DNA of 64,000 nucleotides from NCBI RefSeq assembly GCF_900453205.1, contig NZ_UGQU01000001.1:1054001-1118000 (forward strand), written 5' to 3'. The stretch is from Moraxella lacunata (lineage in GTDB: Bacteria > Pseudomonadota > Gammaproteobacteria > Pseudomonadales > Moraxellaceae). The notes beneath the pieces were generated by a model, which was given only the letters and a program-made list of their open reading frames with translations, ran no database searches and was not told where the DNA came from. Below are positions 34,620 to 44,187 of the stretch, in pieces (the first letter of the stretch is position 1; each line of letters begins with the position of its first letter). The translations under genes were made by a program, and so were the position numbers.

Positions 34620-36680
34620 ATGAAACAAAAGACCTTTGCACTACGCCATCTGACCTTTGCGGTCATTGGCACGATGACAGCGACCGTTGCCATGGCAAAT
34701 ACTGCCGAGAGCGAGCCGATGGTTGATTTGGGGCATGAAGTGATTACCATTGACCGTCAAGGCACCAAAGTTAAGACGAACGTGGTAACCCTACAAGAAA
34801 AAGATGAGAGTACCGCTACAAGCATGCGTGAACTGCTTAAAGAGGAGCCTGCCATTGATATTGGTGGCGGTACAGGTGCTTCTCAATTTTTAACCATTCG
34901 TGGTATGGGTCAGAACTCTGTGGATGTTAAAGTGGATAATGCTTACTCTGACAGCCAAATCCTATATCATCAAGGACGTTTCATTCTTGACCCGTCATTG
35001 GTGAAAATCGTCTCTGTACAAAAAGGCGCAGGGTCGGCATCTGCTGGTATCGGTGCGACCAATGGTGCGATTGTCGCTAAGACAGTAGATGCCAAAGATT
35101 TGCTTGCAAATAGCGATAAAGATTATGGCTTTAAGCTAAACTTGGGCTATTCAAGTAACGACAGCCATAATTATGGTGCCACGGTATTCGCTCGTTCAGG
35201 TGTCTTTGATGGCTTGCTTTCTTATAATGTCAAAGATGAATCAAACTTCAAACCAGGCAAAGATTATAAAAATGACATTGATGGTGGTGATTATGCACCA
35301 TATAGTGCGTTAGAGACAACCAGCTATTTGGCAAAAGTGGGAGCCACCCTAGACAATCATCGTTTTGTGCTTAGTCATATGAAAGATGAGCAGGCAGGGG
35401 TGCGTACCGTACGTGAAGAGTTCTCTGCACTTAATAATAATCCTCGTCTGACAATGATACGTCAAGCACCCGCTTATCGTGAAACTTCACTTAGCAATAC
35501 CAATCTTGAGTGGACGGCGGATAATCTTGGGTTTGTAGAAAAAATGACCGCGAATGCTTATGTGATGAAAAACGAGCGTTACTCAGCCGATGACCGCGGT
35601 TGTGGCTATTGCGGTTATGGTAATGCATCCGCATTTCCCAATCCTGTTCCTACCACAACCAAGATTGAGACCAAAGGGGCCAACCTAAACTTGGATGTTG
35701 GTGTAGGTGAGAACACCTTGGTAAAATATGGTCTAAATTATCGCCATCAAGAAATCGAGCCAGGCAAAGTTGATACAGCTGTTATGACTCATACGCCAGA
35801 GAAAACAGACATGGGTGCGTATGTGGAAGCCATTGGTTATGCAGGTGACTTCACTGTGACAGGCGGTGTGCGTTATGATCATTTTGATATTACCGCCAAT
35901 GATGGTGTGAATGCGACAGGCAGTAATCTAAACCCAAGCTTTGGCGTGATTTATCAAGCAACTCCAAACTTAAGTTTCAGTGCTAACCATAACTATGCTT
36001 CTCGTAGCCCACGTCTATACGATGCCTTGATGGTGGGACTTCGCAGAACCTCAATAAGTCCTAATATTAAGGCAGAACAAGCTCGCAATACTGAAGTTGG
36101 CTTTAACTATAATAACGGTAATTTTGGACTTGATGCAACATATTTTTGGCAAAAGGTTGATGATGTGATTGTTAATCCACAAGATAGACATGGGGCTAAC
36201 AACCAAAAAGAAGCTGTCAATGATGGTTATTCTAAAAACCATGGTTATGAAGTGGGTGTTTCCTATCGCTATAATGGCTTGACCGCTCGCCTTGGCGTGG
36301 CTGAAAGTAACCCAGAGTATTTCCTAAGTACAACTTCGGAGGTTAATCCAGAGTTTGCTGTTCCAGTTGGACGCACTTGGACGTCATCTTTGGCATACCG
36401 CTTTGCTGAGCCAAACTTGGAGCTTGGTGTAAGAAATCGCACAGTTGAAGATTCTGAGGATGCGGTGGTAGCAGGTGCAAATATCAGTTCTCGTAAAGGC
36501 TACAGTGTAACGGATGTCTTTGCTAACTGGAAGCCTTATGGTAATGACAAAATGAATGTGAACTTCTCTGTAAACAACTTGGAGGATAAGTTCTACTATC
36601 CACATTCACAGCGTGCAGCTCCTACAACATTCCCCGGTGTCGGTCGTGAATACCGTGTTGGTGTGAACTTCACTTATTAA
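34620..36680 (+). CDS. fetA: TonB-dependent siderophore receptor (FetA/FrpB/CopB family)
   Basis: This outer-membrane receptor imports ferric siderophores with TonB energy. The 686-residue protein has a signal peptide, a plug domain with TSMRELLKEEPAIDIGGG and QNSVDVKVDNAYSDSQILYH, and a barrel ending VGREYRVGVNFTY with a terminal aromatic residue. These segments match Neisseria FetA/FrpB strongly, and the family includes Moraxella CopB. I chose ATG 34620, preceded by AGGTGA. Three codons in a loop give CGYCGYG, an unusual cysteine pair in an exposed region. Confidence 0.9.
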   Translation: MKQKTFALRHLTFAVIGTMTATVAMANTAESEPMVDLGHEVITIDRQGTKVKTNVVTLQEKDESTATSMRELLKEEPAIDIGGGTGASQFLTIRGMGQNSVDVKVDNAYSDSQILYHQGRFILDPSLVKIVSVQKGAGSASAGIGATNGAIVAKTVDAKDLLANSDKDYGFKLNLGYSSNDSHNYGATVFARSGVFDGLLSYNVKDESNFKPGKDYKNDIDGGDYAPYSALETTSYLAKVGATLDNHRFVLSHMKDEQAGVRTVREEFSALNNNPRLTMIRQAPAYRETSLSNTNLEWTADNLGFVEKMTANAYVMKNERYSADDRGCGYCGYGNASAFPNPVPTTTKIETKGANLNLDVGVGENTLVKYGLNYRHQEIEPGKVDTAVMTHTPEKTDMGAYVEAIGYAGDFTVTGGVRYDHFDITANDGVNATGSNLNPSFGVIYQATPNLSFSANHNYASRSPRLYDALMVGLRRTSISPNIKAEQARNTEVGFNYNNGNFGLDATYFWQKVDDVIVNPQDRHGANNQKEAVNDGYSKNHGYEVGVSYRYNGLTARLGVAESNPEYFLSTTSEVNPEFAVPVGRTWTSSLAYRFAEPNLELGVRNRTVEDSEDAVVAGANISSRKGYSVTDVFANWKPYGNDKMNVNFSVNNLEDKFYYPHSQRAAPTTFPGVGREYRVGVNFTY

Positions 36681-36722
36681 TCTTTTACCAGTCCTACCCT
36701 AAATATTGTCCTTTTCTCCACC

Positions 36723-36756
36723 ACCCAACTTTCACGTTTTGAAGGTTGGGTTTTTT
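36723..36756 (+). terminator. Terminator after the FetA-like gene
   Basis: The stem CCCAACTTTCA / TGAAGGTTGGG is followed by six T residues. Confidence 0.85.
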
Positions 36757-36925
36757 ATAAAAATTTTTTGGTTTTGTTACTTTATATGGCTTTTTGTAAA
36801 ATTTGTGTCACTAAGATTAACTACAATGATATGATAGATAGAGTGAGGCATAATTTTTGCAGGATTGATATGTCATTGCATTAATGATTGTCTATGATTT
36901 AGCGTATTAATTTTAAGGAGCGTAT

Positions 36926-38461
36926 ATGCATCCAAATTCTTTTATGGTATTTAACCATTACATGACCAGTCCGATAGGCTCGGTCGTTGGGGCGATTTTG
37001 ATTTTCTTGGTGGGCTATTTTGCCGCCTTAATTTTTGGCTCTTTGACCAAAAAAGCCTTAACCAAAATCAATCTTAATCAAAAAATGAACACTCAAACAG
37101 GCAAAAACTACGACTTGCATAGTCTACTTAGCAAAATCGTCTTTTGGTTTGTGTTTGTGATAGCCATCTCGGCAGCTCTCAATCAGCTTAATCTTGCCAC
37201 CATCTCAGCACCGTTTGCCAACATGGTCAATCAAGTACTGCTATTCGTGCCAAACCTGCTTGCCGCTGCTGCCGTGGGTGTGATTGGTTGGGTGGTTGCC
37301 ATCGTTGCCAAAAACGCCACATTGGCAGGTCTATCCAAAACTACGCTAGATGAGAAATTAGCTCAAGAAGCATCAGTTAAACCCATGAGTGGCACGATTG
37401 CTGATATGGTATACTGGCTGATTTTGCTTGTGGTGCTCACCATGGTGCTGGGTCGTTTGGGTCTAAACGGACTATTCACACCACTGACCAACATGATTGA
37501 TAAGATGTTTGCCTTTGTGCCAAATATCTTTACCGCAGGCGTGATTTTCTTTATCGGCTTTGTCGTTGCCAAGATTGTTAAGGGTATTGTCTATAATCTG
37601 GTCGGTTCGCTAAACATTCAAGCCCTAGCCACTCGTGTGGGTATCAGTGAGAAAAACAGCTTGCCAAACATCGCAGGTTCGCTCGTTTTCTTATTTATCA
37701 TTGTGCCGTTTACCATTGCCGCTCTTGACGCTCTAAAAGTAGAAGCCATTAGCCGTCCTGCAACCAACATGCTTAATAAAATCATGTCTGCCCTGCCAAA
37801 CGTCTTTACGGCGGCGGCGATTTTGGTGGTTACCTATTTTGTGGTGCGTATGGTTGCCGACATCATCAAGGGACTACTTCAAAACACCCAAGTGGACGCA
37901 CTACCTGCCAAGCTTGGTGTACAAGAAGCCCTAGGCGAGCAAAAAGTATCGGGCTTGGTACGTGGTGGCATTATTTTCTTTGCCATGTTGTTTGCCACAG
38001 TGGCGGCGGCTGATGTGCTAGGCTTTGTCCAAATCAGTGACATCGTCACAAGCTTTATCCATTTTGGCGGTCAGATTATCCTAGGGGCGGTTATTCTTGT
38101 TATTGGTTTTTGGCTAGCAGGCATTGTTGCTGGTGTGATTGAACGTTCACAGCAAGGCTCAAAATGTCTAGCCAACATCGTGCGTACGCTGATCATCGGG
38201 CTTGTGCTTGCCATGGGTCTAAAAGCGATGGGCATCGCTGATAGTATCGTGAACCTTGCCTTTGGTCTAACGCTCGGCTCTGTGGCGGTGGCGCTTGCCC
38301 TTGCCTTTGGTCTTGGTGGTCGTGAGGCTGCTGCTCGTTATCTGGCTCGTATGCAAGACAAGCTAGAAGCCGAAAGCGACAACAAAATCATCTTACCAAC
38401 CAATGAAACCACCAAAACAGAAGTATCATCAACGTTTGATACAGATGATTTGAAAAAATAA
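36926..38461 (+). CDS. Membrane protein with repeated conserved TM helix (MscS-related)
   Basis: The 511-residue protein has about ten TM segments and at least four copies of a conserved unit: a short amphipathic stretch followed by a helix. Examples are VNQVLLFVPNLLAAAAVGVI, IDKMFAFVPNIFTAGVIFF and LNKIMSALPNVFTAAAILVV, with a fourth near 38050-38115. This is the 'conserved TM helix' repeat found in small-conductance mechanosensitive-channel relatives. The C-terminal part (FGLTLGSVAVALALAFGLGG) resembles the MscS pore helix, but the large beta domain of MscS is absent. Solute-release channel is the best guess. Confidence 0.75.
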   Translation: MHPNSFMVFNHYMTSPIGSVVGAILIFLVGYFAALIFGSLTKKALTKINLNQKMNTQTGKNYDLHSLLSKIVFWFVFVIAISAALNQLNLATISAPFANMVNQVLLFVPNLLAAAAVGVIGWVVAIVAKNATLAGLSKTTLDEKLAQEASVKPMSGTIADMVYWLILLVVLTMVLGRLGLNGLFTPLTNMIDKMFAFVPNIFTAGVIFFIGFVVAKIVKGIVYNLVGSLNIQALATRVGISEKNSLPNIAGSLVFLFIIVPFTIAALDALKVEAISRPATNMLNKIMSALPNVFTAAAILVVTYFVVRMVADIIKGLLQNTQVDALPAKLGVQEALGEQKVSGLVRGGIIFFAMLFATVAAADVLGFVQISDIVTSFIHFGGQIILGAVILVIGFWLAGIVAGVIERSQQGSKCLANIVRTLIIGLVLAMGLKAMGIADSIVNLAFGLTLGSVAVALALAFGLGGREAAARYLARMQDKLEAESDNKIILPTNETTKTEVSSTFDTDDLKK

Positions 38462-38476
38462 TCAGCTTATCATACA

Positions 38477-38511
38477 AAAACCCAAAAGTGTTATGCTTTT
38501 GGGTTTTATTT
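38477..38511 (+). terminator. Terminator after the channel gene
   Basis: AAAACCCAAAAG / CTTTTGGGTTTT form a perfect 12-bp stem ending in T-rich sequence. Confidence 0.85.
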
Positions 38512-38540
38512 TGATATAATATACCATTTATTATAAATTA

Positions 38541-38589
38541 ACAAATAATAATAAATATTATTTATTTTTAAAAATGAGAATGATATAAT
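38541..38589 (+). promoter_or_regulatory. Shared upstream box, copy 2, with -10 and Fur-like words
   Basis: This is the second copy of the 42-bp box at 34486, here continuing AATGAGAATGATATAAT. GAGAAT-GATATA resembles the tandem hexamers of Fur sites, and TATAAT at 38584-38589 is a good -10 box. The start codon is 30 bp further. Iron control of the receptor gene is likely. Confidence 0.6.
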
Positions 38590-38619
38590 AAAAAGCCTTT
38601 GATAACATTGGAGATGATG

Positions 38620-40890
38620 ATGAAAACCCCAAAACTAAGCATTCTAAGCCTTAGCATGATGTCTATCATGATGACTACGACGATGACTGCACAGGCAAAC
38701 GAGCAAGGCGATGAGTTGCCCCATGTAACACCCCATGTGGTGTTAGAGCCTGTAACGATTTCGGTGTCGGGAGTGGGGCGGTCACTTGAGAGTGGAGCGG
38801 GGTCGATAACGTCTATCAGTGCTGATGAAATGCGACAAATCGGAGCGACTGACATGGCAGGCGTGGTCAAATATCAACCACTGGTATCCGCCCCCAAAGC
38901 GACCAAAGGCAGTGGTAATGCGTGGGACAGCACAGGCACGACAGGGTATAACATTCGTGGTATGGACGGCAACCGTGTGGGACTTGATGTGGATGGTGTG
39001 GAGTTGCCCGACGTCAGCTCAAAGCCTGATGCCCTAGCAAATAATGACTATGGCATAGGGCGAGATTACATAGACCCTGAGATGTTTCGTGAAGTGCGTA
39101 TCCAAGCAGGCTCAACGGACGCACGCACAGATGGGCTGGCAGGACGTGTGTCATTTTTGACCAAACAGCCAAGCGACTATCTGCGTGATGGCAAAAGCGT
39201 GGCTTATGGCTACAAAGTCGGCTATGATGGGGCGGACAAATCACGTTCACACGCCATTCATGCGGCAATGGGCGATGAAAAATGGCAATCGCTTGTCATT
39301 TATTCAAGACGAGACGGCAAAGAAACCCAAACCAATACGCATGAGAGCTTGGAGCCTGCCGACTGGCAATCGGATGCGGTGCTTGCTAAACTGCGATATC
39401 TTCCAAATGATACTCATGAATTTGGAGTGGTGGTGGATTATTATAAGAAGACGGGCGAGCTTGTCTTTGATGGTCAGTCAGCGTCTAACCTATATCCCAA
39501 TGGTGGTACGCAAAACAGCAACGTGGAGCGTATGCGGTATGGGCTTGACTGGGTATATACACCCAGTGATATTGGGATTTTTGACAGGCTGACAACCCAA
39601 ACGTTTTATCAAACCGCCAAAAACGGTGTTAATACGCATGCCGACTATGTCAGTCGTGGCACGACCGCCCAGCGTGAGTGGGATACGGCACTACATACTG
39701 ACACTTATGGGATAAAGTGGTTGGCGGACAAATGGACAGATACAGGCAGATGGGCTCATGCCATACAGTATGGCATGGACGTGAGTACCACAGATGAAAA
39801 ACGCCCATGGACACAGATGCAGACCAGTAGTGCAGGTGTGGTAACCACCACCAAAAATAACCGCATGCCTAGCATGCAGACGGACAAATTTGCCTTGCAT
39901 ATCTCCGATAAAATAACCACCGATGTCAAAGGTCGTGAGCTGACAGTTGCCCCACAGTTAAGATTTGTTTATCAAAAACACAAGCCTACCGATTTGACCG
40001 ATTATCTGCCCATGACAGGCATTTCCCAAGCCCAAGTCGCCCAAACGGTGCAATCATCCACCAATGACTATCTGTCCCCAGGTCTGATGTTGTCATATCA
40101 GCTGACACCGCAAATGCTCGGCTATGCCAAATACAATCGCAGTGCCAGACTGCCGATATCAAGCGAAAAAGTGGGGGTGTATGACGGCTCTAACATCTAT
40201 GTGCGTTATGCCGTGCTTGGCAATCCCAAGCTCAAAGCCGAAACCAGTGATGCCTTTGAGCTTGGGCTAAAAGGTCAAATCACAGACGGTGTATCTGTGG
40301 CTCTGTCAGGGTTTTATAACAAATATCAAGATTATATAGATTATCGTGCTTTGACAAGCGATGAGTTGCCGACTGGGTTTAATTTGGCTTATCAAGTGCA
40401 TAATGTTGCTGATGTGGATATTTGGGGCGGTGAACTGGGTGTAAAAGTGGATTTGGGGCGGTTCATCAAGCAGTCAGATGGGTTTAGTATGGTCATGGGT
40501 GTGGGAGCGAGCAATTACGCCGCCACCAACACCACAGGCGAGCGTGTTGCCATTGACAGCGTGCAACCTGCCAAAGCCACGCTTGGGTTTGGTTATGATG
40601 ATCCAAATGACAAATACGGCATGGGGCTGACATCGAGCTTTGTGGCGGGCAGACGCTCGGACAATGGCGAGAATTTTTATCGTGCTGGCGGTTATCATGT
40701 CATGGATTTGGCGACCTATTGGAACATCAACAAAAACACTCGCCTAAATGTTGGCATAAACAACTTATTTGACAAAAAATACCACGATTATGCCACCGTT
40801 TCTGGCATGGCGATGACGGATACTGCCCAAATTGAACGAGCGAGTATGCCTGAGAGAAATATATCAGCCAGTTTAGCATTTAGCTTTTGA
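38620..40890 (+). CDS. TonB-dependent heme/hemoglobin-type receptor
   Basis: The 756-residue protein has a signal peptide, a plug domain (VVKYQPLVSAPKATKGSGN, NIRGMDGNRVGLDVDGVELP) and a barrel with YNRSARLPISSEKVG and a terminal Phe (SASLAFSF). The plug and barrel motifs fit the hemoglobin/transferrin/lactoferrin receptor family (HmbR or HpuB type). The exact ligand is not readable. Three consecutive ATG codons occur at 38614-38622; the third has the best distance (6 bases) to GGAG. The shared upstream box links it to the FetA-like gene. Confidence 0.85.
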   Translation: MKTPKLSILSLSMMSIMMTTTMTAQANEQGDELPHVTPHVVLEPVTISVSGVGRSLESGAGSITSISADEMRQIGATDMAGVVKYQPLVSAPKATKGSGNAWDSTGTTGYNIRGMDGNRVGLDVDGVELPDVSSKPDALANNDYGIGRDYIDPEMFREVRIQAGSTDARTDGLAGRVSFLTKQPSDYLRDGKSVAYGYKVGYDGADKSRSHAIHAAMGDEKWQSLVIYSRRDGKETQTNTHESLEPADWQSDAVLAKLRYLPNDTHEFGVVVDYYKKTGELVFDGQSASNLYPNGGTQNSNVERMRYGLDWVYTPSDIGIFDRLTTQTFYQTAKNGVNTHADYVSRGTTAQREWDTALHTDTYGIKWLADKWTDTGRWAHAIQYGMDVSTTDEKRPWTQMQTSSAGVVTTTKNNRMPSMQTDKFALHISDKITTDVKGRELTVAPQLRFVYQKHKPTDLTDYLPMTGISQAQVAQTVQSSTNDYLSPGLMLSYQLTPQMLGYAKYNRSARLPISSEKVGVYDGSNIYVRYAVLGNPKLKAETSDAFELGLKGQITDGVSVALSGFYNKYQDYIDYRALTSDELPTGFNLAYQVHNVADVDIWGGELGVKVDLGRFIKQSDGFSMVMGVGASNYAATNTTGERVAIDSVQPAKATLGFGYDDPNDKYGMGLTSSFVAGRRSDNGENFYRAGGYHVMDLATYWNINKNTRLNVGINNLFDKKYHDYATVSGMAMTDTAQIERASMPERNISASLAFSF

Positions 40891-40910
40891 TGAGTCTTTA
40901 ACCAAAATAA

Positions 40911-40937
40911 AAACAGCCCATTTGGACTGTTTTTTTT
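40911..40937 (+). terminator. Bidirectional-looking terminator between receptor and efp
   Basis: The stem AACAGCCC / GGACTGTT (one mismatch) is followed by eight T residues on the plus strand. It lies between convergent genes and has A's on the left, so it may serve both. Confidence 0.8.
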
Positions 40938-40955
40938 CGTGTCAAATATCAAACA

Positions 40956-41525
40956 TTACACACGAGACAGATATTCGCCTGTACGAGTATCTACTTTAAC
41001 CACTTCATTTTGCTGGACAAATAGTGGTACACGCACCACCGCCCCTGTTTCTAGTTTGGCAGGTTTACCGCCACCGCCTGAGGTGTCGCCACGCACACCA
41101 GGGTCGGTCTCAATGATTTCAAGCTCCACGAAGTTTGGCGGAGTAACGGACAGTGGCGAGCCGTTAAATAGGGTAATGGTGCAACGAGCGTTTGAGTTTT
41201 CTTTTAGCCATTGTGCCGAGTCGCCCATGGCGTTTTTGTCGGCTTGCATTTGCTCAAAGGTCTCAGGGTGCATGAAGTGCCAAAACTCGCCATCATTGTA
41301 CAAGTATTCCATTTCGGTATCCACCACGTCCGCCCCTTCTAGGCTGTCGCCTGATTTGAAGGTTTGTTCTAGGACTTTACCGGTTTTTAGGTTACGCAGT
41401 TTGACACGGTTAAAGGCTTGACCTTTACCAGGTTTGACGTATTCGTTCTCTAGGATAGAGCAGGGGTTGCCGTCAAGCATGACTTTTAAGCCTGCTTTAA
41501 AATCGTTGGTAGAAAAACTTGCCAT
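40956..41525 (-). CDS. efp: Elongation factor P
   Basis: EF-P rescues ribosomes stalled at polyproline. The 189-residue protein has the modification-site loop [10 protein letters not shown], whose Lys is the beta-lysylation target, and the C-terminal [18 protein letters not shown] chose ATG 41525; the upstream in-frame extension is not conserved. The divergent neighbour epmB makes the beta-lysine for this modification, a functional pair. Confidence 0.96.
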   Translation of the reverse strand: MASFSTNDFKAGLKVMLDGNPCSILENEYVKPGKGQAFNRVKLRNLKTGKVLEQTFKSGDSLEGADVVDTEMEYLYNDGEFWHFMHPETFEQMQADKNAMGDSAQWLKENSNARCTITLFNGSPLSVTPPNFVELEIIETDPGVRGDTSGGGGKPAKLETGAVVRVPLFVQQNEVVKVDTRTGEYLSRV

Positions 41526-41590
41526 GAAAATTACCTTAAAAAATAAAAATAAAAAGTAAAATGCGTTATAATGACGCACTTTAACCGTCT

Positions 41591-41620
41591 ATTATACTGA
41601 AAATTACTAAGTTTTGTCAA
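41591..41620 (-). promoter_or_regulatory. Strong efp promoter overlapping the epmB start
   Basis: On the minus strand, TTGACA (41615-41620) and TATAAT (41591-41596) are 18 bp apart, a near-consensus promoter. Its -35 box lies on the first codons of epmB, so RNA polymerase at efp could interfere with epmB transcription. Confidence 0.7.
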
Positions 41621-41622
41621 AA

Positions 41623-42627
41623 ATGAACGACATTTTTTTTAATCAGTCCAACTGGCAAAAAGAGCTGTCAAATGCTGTCAGCGACGTGGCAAGCCTTTAC
41701 GAGCTGTTGGAGCTACCCTTACCGAGTGAATTTCACGCCCCCACTAAATTTCCCCTAAGAGTGCCACACGCCTTTATCCAAAAGATGAAAAAGGGCGACC
41801 CAAGCGACCCTTTATTACGTCAAATCTTACCCGACATTGCCGAGAGCTTACCTGTGGCGGGCTATACTGCCGACCCATTGGACGAAAATACCCATAACCC
41901 TATCAAGGGGTTATTGCACAAATACCAAAGCCGAGCCTTAATCACGGTAACGGGGGCGTGTGCGGTGCATTGTCGTTATTGTTTTCGTCAGCATTTTGAC
42001 TATGGGGCAAATCTGCCAAACACCCAAGACATTCGCCAAATCTGCCACTATATCGCCAATGACAAAAACATCAATGAAGTGCTATTAAGTGGGGGCGACC
42101 CATTAAATATTAACAATCGCCGTTTTAATGAATGGATTGGGGCGTTGTCTGATATTGATAATATCAAGACCATTCGTATTCATACCCGACTGCCGGCGAT
42201 ATTGCCAAATCGTATTGATGATGAGTTCATTGACATATTGGCAAATTGCCCAAAAAATATCGTCATGGTGCTACACATCAATCACGCCAATGAAATAGAC
42301 AACACCCTTGCCCAAAAATGCCAAACCCTAAAAAAACATGGCGTGGTATTATTAAATCAAAGCGTGTTATTAAAAGGGGTTAATGATAATGTAGAGATAT
42401 TGTGCCAATTAAGCCATGCGTTATTTGATATTGGGGTGTTGCCGTATTATTTGCATATTTTGGATAAAGTGGCAGGGTCGGCTCATTTTGATTTGCCGAT
42501 AGACAGAGCGATACAGATTTATTGGCAACTTTTGGAAAAATTATCGGGCTATCTTGTGCCGAAACTGGTGCAAGAAGTGGCGGGTAAGCCGTATAAAGTG
42601 CCGATTGATATTTATAAAAATTGTTAA
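41623..42627 (+). CDS. epmB: EF-P beta-lysylation protein EpmB (lysine 2,3-aminomutase family)
   Basis: EpmB is a radical-SAM enzyme that makes (R)-beta-lysine for EF-P. The radical-SAM cluster CAVHCRYCFRQHF (CxxxCxxC) lies near residue 110, and LSGGDPLNINN and LNQSVLLKGVND follow, as in lysine 2,3-aminomutases. It lacks the long C-terminal domain of clostridial enzymes, as EpmB does. ATG 41623 gives 334 residues; a TTG at 41614 would add three. Neither has a clear ribosome site. Confidence 0.93.
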   Translation: MNDIFFNQSNWQKELSNAVSDVASLYELLELPLPSEFHAPTKFPLRVPHAFIQKMKKGDPSDPLLRQILPDIAESLPVAGYTADPLDENTHNPIKGLLHKYQSRALITVTGACAVHCRYCFRQHFDYGANLPNTQDIRQICHYIANDKNINEVLLSGGDPLNINNRRFNEWIGALSDIDNIKTIRIHTRLPAILPNRIDDEFIDILANCPKNIVMVLHINHANEIDNTLAQKCQTLKKHGVVLLNQSVLLKGVNDNVEILCQLSHALFDIGVLPYYLHILDKVAGSAHFDLPIDRAIQIYWQLLEKLSGYLVPKLVQEVAGKPYKVPIDIYKNC

Positions 42628-42631
42628 ATTT

Positions 42632-42666
42632 AAAAATCGCCTAATTTGATATTAAGCGATTTTTTA
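42632..42666 (+). terminator. Terminator after epmB
   Basis: The stem AAATCGC / GCGATTT with a 14-base loop is followed by a T run. Confidence 0.65.
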
Positions 42667-42712
42667 TTAACGCTAATATTAATGTTAATTTAAATAATAA
42701 TTTAAGGTTAAT

Positions 42713-43285
42713 TTAATCATCATTTGCTGATTTTTTAACCGTTTTGGCTTGTCCGTCAATGGTGGTGCGAGAATTGCCATAATTACCGCCAAAACTGCCA
42801 TTACCAAAGGGATTGCCTTGCCCAAAAGGGTTATTGGGGTTCACACCGCCCATGCCACCAAAGGGGCTTTGTCCGCCCATTTGTTTTGCCATCATTGCCA
42901 TCATTTTTTCTTGGTTGTTCATGGCGTAGTTTTTGGCTTTAGTGGTCAGCACCTTTTGAATGGCAGGCAGGAGTAGCAAAAACGCCCCGATGTCGGTCAA
43001 GATACCCGGTAGAACAAACAAAATCCCTGCAATGCCCATCGCTACTGATTTGGTAATGGTGGACTCTGGGGGCTGATTGGCGGGGTTGGGAATAACGCCA
43101 TTTTTCATCTGCTGAGCCATGGGGTTTAGAGTGCTGGCAGCTTTTTTGATGAGTGCCAAGCCAATAAAAAACGCCACAACAAACCACAAAAACACAAGCC
43201 AACCGCTCATGAATTGAGCCAACAGATACCAAATCAGCATTTCAATGATGAACCACACCAAAGCAATACCCACAACAACGCCCAT
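42713..43285 (-). CDS. fxsA: FxsA-family membrane protein
   Basis: The 190-residue protein has three to four TM helices and the FxsA pattern: WLVFLWFVVAFFIGLALI, then GIAGILFVLPGILTDIGAFLLLLP. E. coli FxsA suppresses phage T7 exclusion by the F plasmid. The C-terminal tail is Gly/Asn/Phe-rich (residues ~140-175, FGQGNPFGNGSFGGNYG), longer than in E. coli and probably disordered. Confidence 0.85.
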   Translation of the reverse strand: MGVVVGIALVWFIIEMLIWYLLAQFMSGWLVFLWFVVAFFIGLALIKKAASTLNPMAQQMKNGVIPNPANQPPESTITKSVAMGIAGILFVLPGILTDIGAFLLLLPAIQKVLTTKAKNYAMNNQEKMMAMMAKQMGGQSPFGGMGGVNPNNPFGQGNPFGNGSFGGNYGNSRTTIDGQAKTVKKSANDD

Positions 43286-43440
43286 ACGTTTTCCTTATTA
43301 GTTTAGAAATTTAACACAAAATAGTTTATAATACCAAATGTTTGTGCTAACGCCAACTTTTTAAAGGCAAGGGTAACAATTTTTAACATTTATCTTTTAA
43401 TATTTATCTTTTAACAGCTATTTAGGCAGACTTCATTAAT

Positions 43441-44043
43441 ATGACACTCATCATCGGCATAGACCCTGGCTCTCGCATGACAGGTTATGGCATTGTGCGT
43501 GCGGTGGGAGATCGCTTGACCTTTATAGACGCAGGGACGATACGCACCGACAGTGCGGATATGCCAGTGCGTATCAGTCAGATTTTTGATGGTATTGCAC
43601 GCATTGTCGGGCATTATCAAAAATACCACGATGAGCCGATACATTCTGCCATTGAACAGGTATTTATGGCGACCAACCCTGATAGTGCCTTAAAGCTCGG
43701 GCAGGCTCGGGGGGCGGCGATTGCGTCTTTGACGGCACAGGGTTTGACGGTGTCAGAATACACCGCTCGGCAAATCAAGCAGGCGGTGTGTGGCTATGGG
43801 GCGGCGGACAAAGAACAAGTAACGGCAATGGTGTGTCGTCTGCTCGCCCTTGATGTCGTGCCACAGGCGGACGCGGCGGATGGGCTGGCGTGTGCGATTT
43901 GTCATGCTCATTCTAGTCATTCCATGCACAAACTTTTGGGCAACACCGCCCTAAAAGGTCGCTCGGCAAGCAAGAAAAAAGGGCGTTGGCGACTGTCTGA
44001 GACCGAGTTGCTAAGCCAAAATAAACTGATAAAGTCACAATAG
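43441..44043 (+). CDS. ruvC: Holliday junction resolvase RuvC
   Basis: RuvC cuts Holliday junctions in recombination repair. The 200-residue protein has the catalytic Asp in IIGIDPGSRMTGYG, Glu in IEQVFMATNPDSALKLGQARG, and the C-terminal acidic pair in VPQADAADGLACA. About 25 extra basic residues at the C-terminus extend past the usual end. ruvA and ruvB are not adjacent. Confidence 0.95.
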   Translation: MTLIIGIDPGSRMTGYGIVRAVGDRLTFIDAGTIRTDSADMPVRISQIFDGIARIVGHYQKYHDEPIHSAIEQVFMATNPDSALKLGQARGAAIASLTAQGLTVSEYTARQIKQAVCGYGAADKEQVTAMVCRLLALDVVPQADAADGLACAICHAHSSHSMHKLLGNTALKGRSASKKKGRWRLSETELLSQNKLIKSQ

Positions 44044-44044
44044 T

Positions 44045-44117
44045 TAGGGCGTGCCTGCCCTTTATAATACAATTGCATTTTAAAATTTGTAGAAACAGAA
44101 AAGACAAGCATACTCTA
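44045..44117. repeat. TAGGGCG-ended dispersed repeat, copy D (short)
   Basis: The left end TAGGGCGTGCCTGCC is the best-conserved copy of the terminal word. About 55 bases later the stretch ends GACAAGCATACTCTA, a degenerate inverted end. It fills much of the ruvC-uraA gap. Confidence 0.5.
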
Positions 44118-44187
44118 AGGCAATGATTTTTAATTGTCGCTTTTTTATAACAATGAAAATCTAAATTTAAAACGATAAGGTAAAAAT

